This document shows, in pieces, positions 58,442 to 64,000 of a stretch of 64,000 bases of DNA (the stretch's first letter is position 1; each line of letters begins with the position of its first letter). Source of the DNA: Tragulus kanchil. Its lineage: Eukaryota > Chordata > Mammalia > Artiodactyla > Tragulidae. The translations under genes were made by a program, and so were the position numbers. The stretch lies in contig JAIOJX010000026.1 in assembly GCA_022376925.1 (NCBI GenBank), positions 251,717,330 to 251,781,329 on the forward strand. Reading direction: 5' to 3'. The notes under the pieces were generated by a model. That model was not told the DNA's origin, did no database searches, and saw nothing but the letters and a program-made list of their open reading frames with translations.

Positions 58442-58798
58442 ACTGTTTTGAAATGCTTTGTTTCGGTGTTCTTCGACACTTTAGAGTTACTTTTGTGAAT
58501 CTAGAAATAGATTTTAACTCTTTATAAAAAGAAATCCTTGAGTCAAGTGTAAATTATAACCTTATGATTATAGAAGTACCAGTTCTATTCATTACTCTCT
58601 TTACTAAATCTGAAGCAAATTACTACTTGAATGCTGTTATAGATATAAATATTAAATTACCCAACAATCAGTTCTGAGTAGATGAGCAATTGAAGGCGTT
58701 TGAGGTTAGGTTTCTTTTGGGTCAAGGATAAACTCACGCTAACCTTATTTTGCACTTCAGTCATGTGTAGTTTGGTCCACAATTTATGCCTGGGCTCT

Positions 58799-58909
58799 AA
58801 AAGGCAACCCACTCCAGTATTCTTGCCTGGAGAATCCCGTGGACAGAGGAGCCTGGCGGGTTATAGTCCATTGGAGCGCACAGAGTCGGGCACAACTGAA
58901 GGGATTTAG
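58799..58909 (+). mobile_element. Bov-A SINE fragment (D17 copy 2)
   Basis: Duplicate of 57609-57719. Confidence 0.9.
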
Positions 58910-58954
58910 CCCGCTCTGTCCCATACAGATTAGATTGCGAGATAAATTGAGGCT

Positions 58955-59086
58955 TGTCCCACTGATCACTGAATCCTAACATTTGAACCTACATTTTTAA
59001 GAAGGTTGTCAGAAAGCACGTGTCCCACTGATCACTGAATCCTAACATTTGAACCTACATTTTTAAGAAGGTTGTCAGAAAGCACG
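58955..59086. repeat. 66-bp tandem duplication (D17 copy 2)
   Basis: Duplicate of 57765-57896. Confidence 0.95.
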
Positions 59087-59398
59087 AAAATCAATACCTT
59101 TAAAGACTATAGAATCCTCTGGCTATTTTGAAACATCCTCATTTAAATTCCTCCTTCCTTAAGGTCAGCTGGCTACAGGGCTTCTGGACCGTGTCAGTAG
59201 ACATCAGCGTTGCGATGCAGAGATGAGGGGTCATGGCGTTCATACAGTGGTGCCGCGCCGTTCCTCTGCTCAAGGAGGTTTGTGATCTGGTGAGCAGCTT
59301 CACTCACAGATACCACAAGAAAAGGTAGATGGGAAGCGATGAGCACGTGGCTGGTGTGTGAGCAGCTGGAAGAAAGGTTCCCCGTCAGAATGGCAACA

Positions 59399-61675
59399 CT
59401 GAGGGTCGTGTGACTGCCTTTAAATTTTTGTCCAGGTGGTCGCGGGTATTGGAGACCACTTAGGGACAGTTGGATACAGTGTTCCTTCCTGTTTTTGAGA
59501 ACACTTGATTCTGAGAGGCTGAGGTCCCCTGTGTGGGCAGCTTCTCTCCTGAATGTAGGGACTGGAGACCCCCTGAGAAGGAAATCACCTTTTCTCAGTG
59601 CTTGGGGTGATCTCTCAGAGCTGCTAGCCATACTGTTTTGAAATGCTTTGTTTCGGTGTTCTTCGACACTTTAGAGGATTAAAAGTCTATTTAAACTGTA
59701 ACTGCCTGTAATCAACCATTTGGCATTTTTCGCATGGTCTCCTGCCAGTCGTAATTTTTCAGGACTGTTCCTTGTGTCTTGATCTGGCAGTCACCTTCCG
59801 CTTTAATTTACGGCGACCAGGGAAAACAAATATTTCCCTCTTGTTAGAATTGTATCTGAAAGGGGAGTAAACCTAGCCCTCCAGGAGGGCCTGGGAAGGA
59901 GGTGTTGTGTAAAGATGGGGAGAAGTTGGAAGTTCTTTTCTAAATGGTACGTGAATTTAGTTACTGATTATGGCAGCTTCAGAGATCTTCTCAATTCCCC
60001 GCTATCTGATGGAGAGTTGAGGTTGCTGGCTTATGGCTTTTGCCTGTCCTCACCCTTTCCCCATCTTTTCTCCCACCCTTGCCTGAATCAGTCTTGTTGT
60101 TTAAAGGAGAGGATGAAAGTTTTCTCAAGGAGAAGAGAAGAAGGTGAATGCAGGAAAATCCGGGGCTGAAGCAAGAGCTTGGTCTGTTAGTCAGCCACTG
60201 CTCTTGAAACTCAAGACGTACCAGGCCCTGTGGATGATTCAGAGGGATGATGTGGGCGCTGCCTTCAACAAGCTGCCGGTTTAGTTGGGAGAGATTGCCG
60301 ACAGACCTGAAACCCACAATTGAAAGTGCTAGGGAAGTTTTCATACGGTGTGAGTTCAGAGAAGCGGGACTTGAGTGGGCAGCTTTAAGCCAGCGGTGCT
60401 GGGGTCCAAGTGAATGAATGACCGTGCAGCGTACCTTGGGGAGAACAGACACCTTGAGAGTCCAAGGAGGAGGGTGAGTTAATGAAAGTCCAGGTAGGAC
60501 GTGGCAGAGGTTGTGGAGGGATTTTGCAGCACATCTGAGGGTCGTGTGACTGCCTTTAAATTTTTGTCCAGGTGGTCGCGGGTATTGGAGACCACTTAGG
60601 GACAGTTGGATACAGTGTTCCTTCCTGTTTTTGAGAACACTTGATTCTGAGAGGCTGAGGTCCCCTGTGTGGGCAGCTTCTCTCCTGAATGTAGGGACTG
60701 GAGACCCCCTGAGAAGGAAATCACCTTTTCTCAGTGCTTGGGGTGATCTCTCAGAGCTGCTAGCCATACTGTTTTGAAATGCTTTGTTTCGGTGTTCTTC
60801 GACACTTTAGAGGATTAAAAGTCTATTTAAACTGTAACTGCCTGTAATCAACCATTTGGCATTTTTCGCATGGTCTCCTGCCAGTCGTAATTTTTCAGGA
60901 CTGTTCCTTGTGTCTTGATCTGGCAGTCACCTTCCGCTTTAATTTACGGCGACCAGGAAAACAAATTTTTCCCCTCTTGTTAGAATTGTATCTGAAAGGG
61001 GAGTAAACCTAGCCCTCCAGGAGGGCCTGGGAAGGAGGTGTTGTGTAAAGATGGGGAGAAGTTGGAAGTTCTTTTCTAAATGGTACGTGAATTTAGTTAC
61101 TGATTATGGCAGCTTCAGAGATCTTCTCAATTCCCCGCTATCTGATGGAGAGTTGAGGTTGCTGGCTTATGGCTTTTGCCTGTCCTCACCCTTTCCCCAT
61201 CTTTTCTCCCACCCTTGCCTGAATCAGTCTTGTTGTTTAAAGGAGAGGATGAAAGTTTTCTCAAGGAGAAGAGAAGAAGGTGAATGCAGGAAAATCCGGG
61301 GCTGAAGCAAGAGCTTGGTCTGTTAGTCAGCCACTGCTCTTGAAACTCAAGACGTACCAGGCCCTGTGGATGATTCAGAGGGATGATGTGGGCGCTGCCT
61401 TCAACAAGCTGCCGGTTTAGTTGGGAGAGATTGCCGACAGACCTGAAACCCACAATTGAAAGTGCTAGGGAAGTTTTTCATACGGTGTGAGTTCAGAGAA
61501 GCGGGACTTGAGTGGGCAGCTTTAAGCCAGCGGTGCTGGGGTCCAAGTGAATGAATGACCGTGCAGCGTACCTTGGGGAGAACAGACACCTTGAGAGTCC
61601 AAGGAGGAGGGTGAGTTAATGAAAGTCCAGGTAGGACGTGGCAGAGGTTGTGGAGGGATTTTGCAGCACATCTGA
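59399..61675. repeat. Direct tandem duplication D18 (1136 bp x2), chained to D17
   Basis: Copy 1 is 59399-60534 and copy 2 is 60535-61675, offset 1136. Copy 1 starts inside the second copy of D17, so 'gagggtcgtgtgactgcc' occurs three times (about 58211, 59401, 60537). The copies abut at a shared 'ctgagggtcg'. Confidence 0.95.
59677..60534. other. Body of D18 copy 1, no gene recognised
   Basis: 60235-60420 has wording of an old interspersed repeat ('ctgccttcaacaagctgccg') that I cannot name. Open frames here change or fuse at the duplication junction. Confidence 0.4.
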
Positions 61676-61744
61676 TAAACCCATTTCAGAGGAGGAGTTG
61701 ATGAGGGTTTGTGATGTGTTCACAGGCTGTTGTGACCATGTGGA

Positions 61745-61877
61745 TGATGAAATGCAGACTCTTGGGCTGTACTCCAGGTATTGATTGCCTTCTTATGCCG
61801 ACGGGGGTGTTCAGGAATGACCCAGGCCCATCTCGTGCAGATGGCCTGCATGGTATACCTTGGGAAACACTGGTAAA
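61745..61877 (+). mobile_element. MER5-like relic
   Basis: 'atgcagactcttgggctgta' at one end and 'ccttgggaaacactgg' at the other resemble MER5 ends. Decayed and uncertain. Confidence 0.4.
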
Positions 61878-62691
61878 GGATGGATGACATAAGCTGATTA
61901 ATTTCTCCATGGGAGACAAATTAGGAAGGAGGCACCCCAGCTGGAGAGCCTGCTTCTAGTCCCTCTGTTGCAGGACAGGTAGAGGACAGGTAGCCCTGCG
62001 GATCAGGGAACACGAATGTGAGCATAGAATTAGCTCTCAGCTGGAGACCGTGTTCTCTCAGCCTCACCCTTCCCAGGTACCCGGCTTCTCTCACTTATCC
62101 ACACGCCGTCACAGCTGAGAACATCATGATGCTAACTGAAATCAGGTTTGGATTCAGCACTCTTGTGAGCCTAGGAAAGCTTTGTTCTTTGGGCATTGTA
62201 ACTCCAGACAGCCTGTAATGAGCGTAAGCTTTGTCAGATTTAGAAAGGAAGAAAATATGGGTATCAGTTTTTAAAAAACAAACCTATTAATACTGTTACT
62301 AGAAGAACCAAGAGAAATCATAGCGGTAAATAGTTCCTCACATCTGAAAACTGTTGTGTTGTAATAATCACTTATCACATAGCAAACACTTAACACCTAG
62401 ATGTTCTTTACAGATGAACTGTTCTCTCTTACCAACCCCATGACAAGGGCTGTCTAGCGCTTCCCAGGGAATGACTTGGTCTTTCCCCTCCTTTCTCTTG
62501 GGGAGTGTGCGCCCCCAGGCCCCACCTTGTACCCACCCCAGTGATCATCCCCTGCAAGGTGTTATTCACTGCAGCGTCCTTCAGCTCTCTACCTGTCCAT
62601 TTGAGATTCTCCTCCTACCCCCTTTTTAAGTGTAAATATTTCCTGCTCCACACCCTCCAAGACAGAAGAAAACACCTTGAGGATGGGTTAG
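61878..62691. other. Single-copy sequence, no gene recognised
   Basis: Open frames of 66-73 codons only. 62380-62455 has faint MIR wording. Confidence 0.45.
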
Positions 62692-62823
62692 GGGCAGAGG
62701 TTCCAAGTCCTGGCTGTGCATTATAATCTGTGGTCACCTTTAAAAAAAGTTGGGTCCCCAGAGGTTCTGTTTTAATTCATCTGGCATCCAAAGTTTTAAA
62801 GCTCCTCAGGAGATTCCGATGAG
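62692..62823 (+). mobile_element. MER5A-type DNA transposon relic
   Basis: 'gcagaggttccaagtcctgg', 'ctgtgcattataatctgtgg', 'ccagaggttctgttttaatt', 'aaagctcctcaggagattcc' follow MER5A closely. Confidence 0.8.
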
Positions 62824-63728
62824 TGGTGGGGATCTAAACTACCTCAGTGGGCTTGATAGGTATAATGGTCCTAGTAGTACCCCTGTGCTAAGGAAAATGG
62901 AAACTGCAAGATTTGAAGGGGAAACAAGTATTTTTATATAATGCCTGTTGGTGCTCGAGTCTCAGATGCCTATTGAGTCCCCAGGGTTTTCCTCCTTCCT
63001 ATTTTTGGCCTTTATTGAAGCCTGCTTTCGATTAAACACCAACATCCAAAATTGAGCAAAACAGGAAAGAGCCTTCTTTCACTGGCTTCAGGATTTCTGT
63101 GGTGGTGTTTTCCACCGAGTTGCACAAGCTCTCGTATGTGGGTTTGACTTGGGGAAGGCTGTGAGCGTCACCTGGCTGGTTACCCTCTCTGGGCCTCACA
63201 CTCAGCGGGTCACCATTCAGTGCAGTGGGACCCTGCATCATGGGAGGACTCGGACTGTCACACCGAATCGCTGGCCACACAGTTTGGATGACTAACACAT
63301 CCCTAGTCTTTGTTTTGTGGTCTTAGGATGCCCAATACTAGGTTTTTGGAAGGATACATAAGAGAAAAAACTTCTTTCTGTTGAGTAAACAACTTTGAAG
63401 TCTTTCTGTTCATTTTTGAAACAGAGTGACGGCCAGGAGGTAAGTCCTAATAATTCTCTTCAAAAGGCTTCTAAGGTTTTATTTGTTAGGATCCAATTGA
63501 ATATCAAATCCATGAAAATAAAAGGCTAGTGATTGCCCATTGAAGGTCATCACTCACCTGGTCTCTAAACTCCTGTATTTTAGGTTCCATAAAACTCCCT
63601 CCAAAAAGTGTACTTTGTCTTCTTTTGCAGTTTACATGAGAATATTTTGTAGCATAATGGTTGTTTTTCAAAACTTTCTTGGGACCCGATTTTTGACTGT
63701 ATGTTGAAAATGATTGGAGCCACTTTAG
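62824..63728. other. Single-copy sequence, no gene supported
   Basis: An 88-codon minus-strand frame (63032-63298) is followed, downstream on that strand, by an AATAAA (reverse complement at about 63012). This could be a chance poly(A) signal or an old 3' end, and no domain supports a gene. Confidence 0.35.
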
Positions 63729-63949
63729 TGGTGATGCTAAGTTGCTTCAGTCGTGTCTGACTCTTTGTGACCCCATGGACTGTAGCTGGCCAGGCTCCTT
63801 TGTCCATGAGATTTCCCAGGCAAGAATACTGGAGTGGGTTGCCATTTCTTCTCCAGGGGAATTGTCCCAACCCAGGGATCCAACCTGTATCTCCTATGTT
63901 GCCTGAACTGGCAGGTGGGTTCTTTACCACTAGAGCCATCTGGGAAGTT
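63729..63949 (-). mobile_element. Bov-tA SINE, near full length
   Basis: 'gttgcttcagtcgtgtctga', 'cccatggactgtagctggcc', 'ggagtgggttgccatttctt', 'accactagagccatctggga': minus-strand Bov-tA. Confidence 0.93.
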
Positions 63950-64000
63950 TTAGTGGAGGAATGCTAAAACCAAATACAAAAAAGTAACAAGTTCTACTTT

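Larger units (their letters stand above)
57287..59676. repeat. Direct duplication D17 (about 1.19 kb x2)
   Basis: Copy 1 is 57287-58483 and copy 2 is 58484-59676, offset 1197 falling to 1190 within the first 50 bases because copy 2 starts with deletions in A/T runs. The copies abut. Both contain the same 66-bp internal tandem repeat. Confidence 0.95.

Noticed and set aside
349..61675. A new mobile or amplifying element with a 1.1-kb unit
   Set aside because: The 18 units share no sequence, ends, inverted repeats or target-site duplications. They share only a size and a head-to-tail arrangement, which fits assembly overlap better.

Overview
The window is nuclear DNA from a ruminant, most likely a bovid. 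The diagnosis rests on the interspersed repeats: many tRNA-Glu-derived Bov-tA/Bov-A SINEs, longer tRNA-derived CHR-type SINEs, and 3' ends of the BovB (RTE-type) LINE, over a background of ordinary mammalian relics (L1 3' ends, MIR, L2, MER5, one MaLR LTR). I find no convincing protein-coding gene, rRNA, tRNA gene, CRISPR array or prokaryotic feature. Open frames are short, overlap on both strands, and many lie inside SINEs. The window looks intergenic or intronic. All repeat family names are from recall of consensus sequences, not from a database search.

The dominant structure is a series of 18 direct, head-to-tail duplications, each about 1.06-1.2 kb per copy, spread from about 349 to 61675. 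The duplicated sequences are unrelated to one another. They start and stop at arbitrary points, including the middle of SINEs. Copies are near-identical, with a few single-base differences and mainly small indels. They either abut directly or are separated by a few to about 25 bases, and several junctions carry a degraded, indel-rich version of the neighbouring sequence. In four places the duplications chain, so that the end of one repeated unit begins the next: 349-4579, 14151-20026, 38400-42763 and 57287-61675. This is what uncollapsed overlaps between neighbouring contigs or alleles look like in a draft assembly. I read it as false duplication rather than a biological tandem array, though the sequence alone cannot prove that. 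Roughly 20 kb of the 64 kb would then be redundant.

Layout: 1-10 kb holds duplicated AT-rich DNA with Bov-tA and CHR SINEs. 10-13.5 kb has an L1 3' end, a BovB 3' end, and an antisense L1 interrupted by a SINE. 14-20 kb is a triple chain of duplications with MIR, Bov-tA and L1 relics. 20-30 kb has AT-rich unique sequence, an L1 3' end, old L1-like sequence and CHR SINEs, with three duplications. 30-38 kb is mostly unique sequence, GC-richer at about 31-33.5 kb. 38-43 kb is a double chain. 43-52 kb has a MaLR LTR, L1 relics and three closely similar minus-strand CHR SINEs, two with clear 15-bp target-site duplications. 52-64 kb has four more duplications, then MER5 relics and a terminal Bov-tA.
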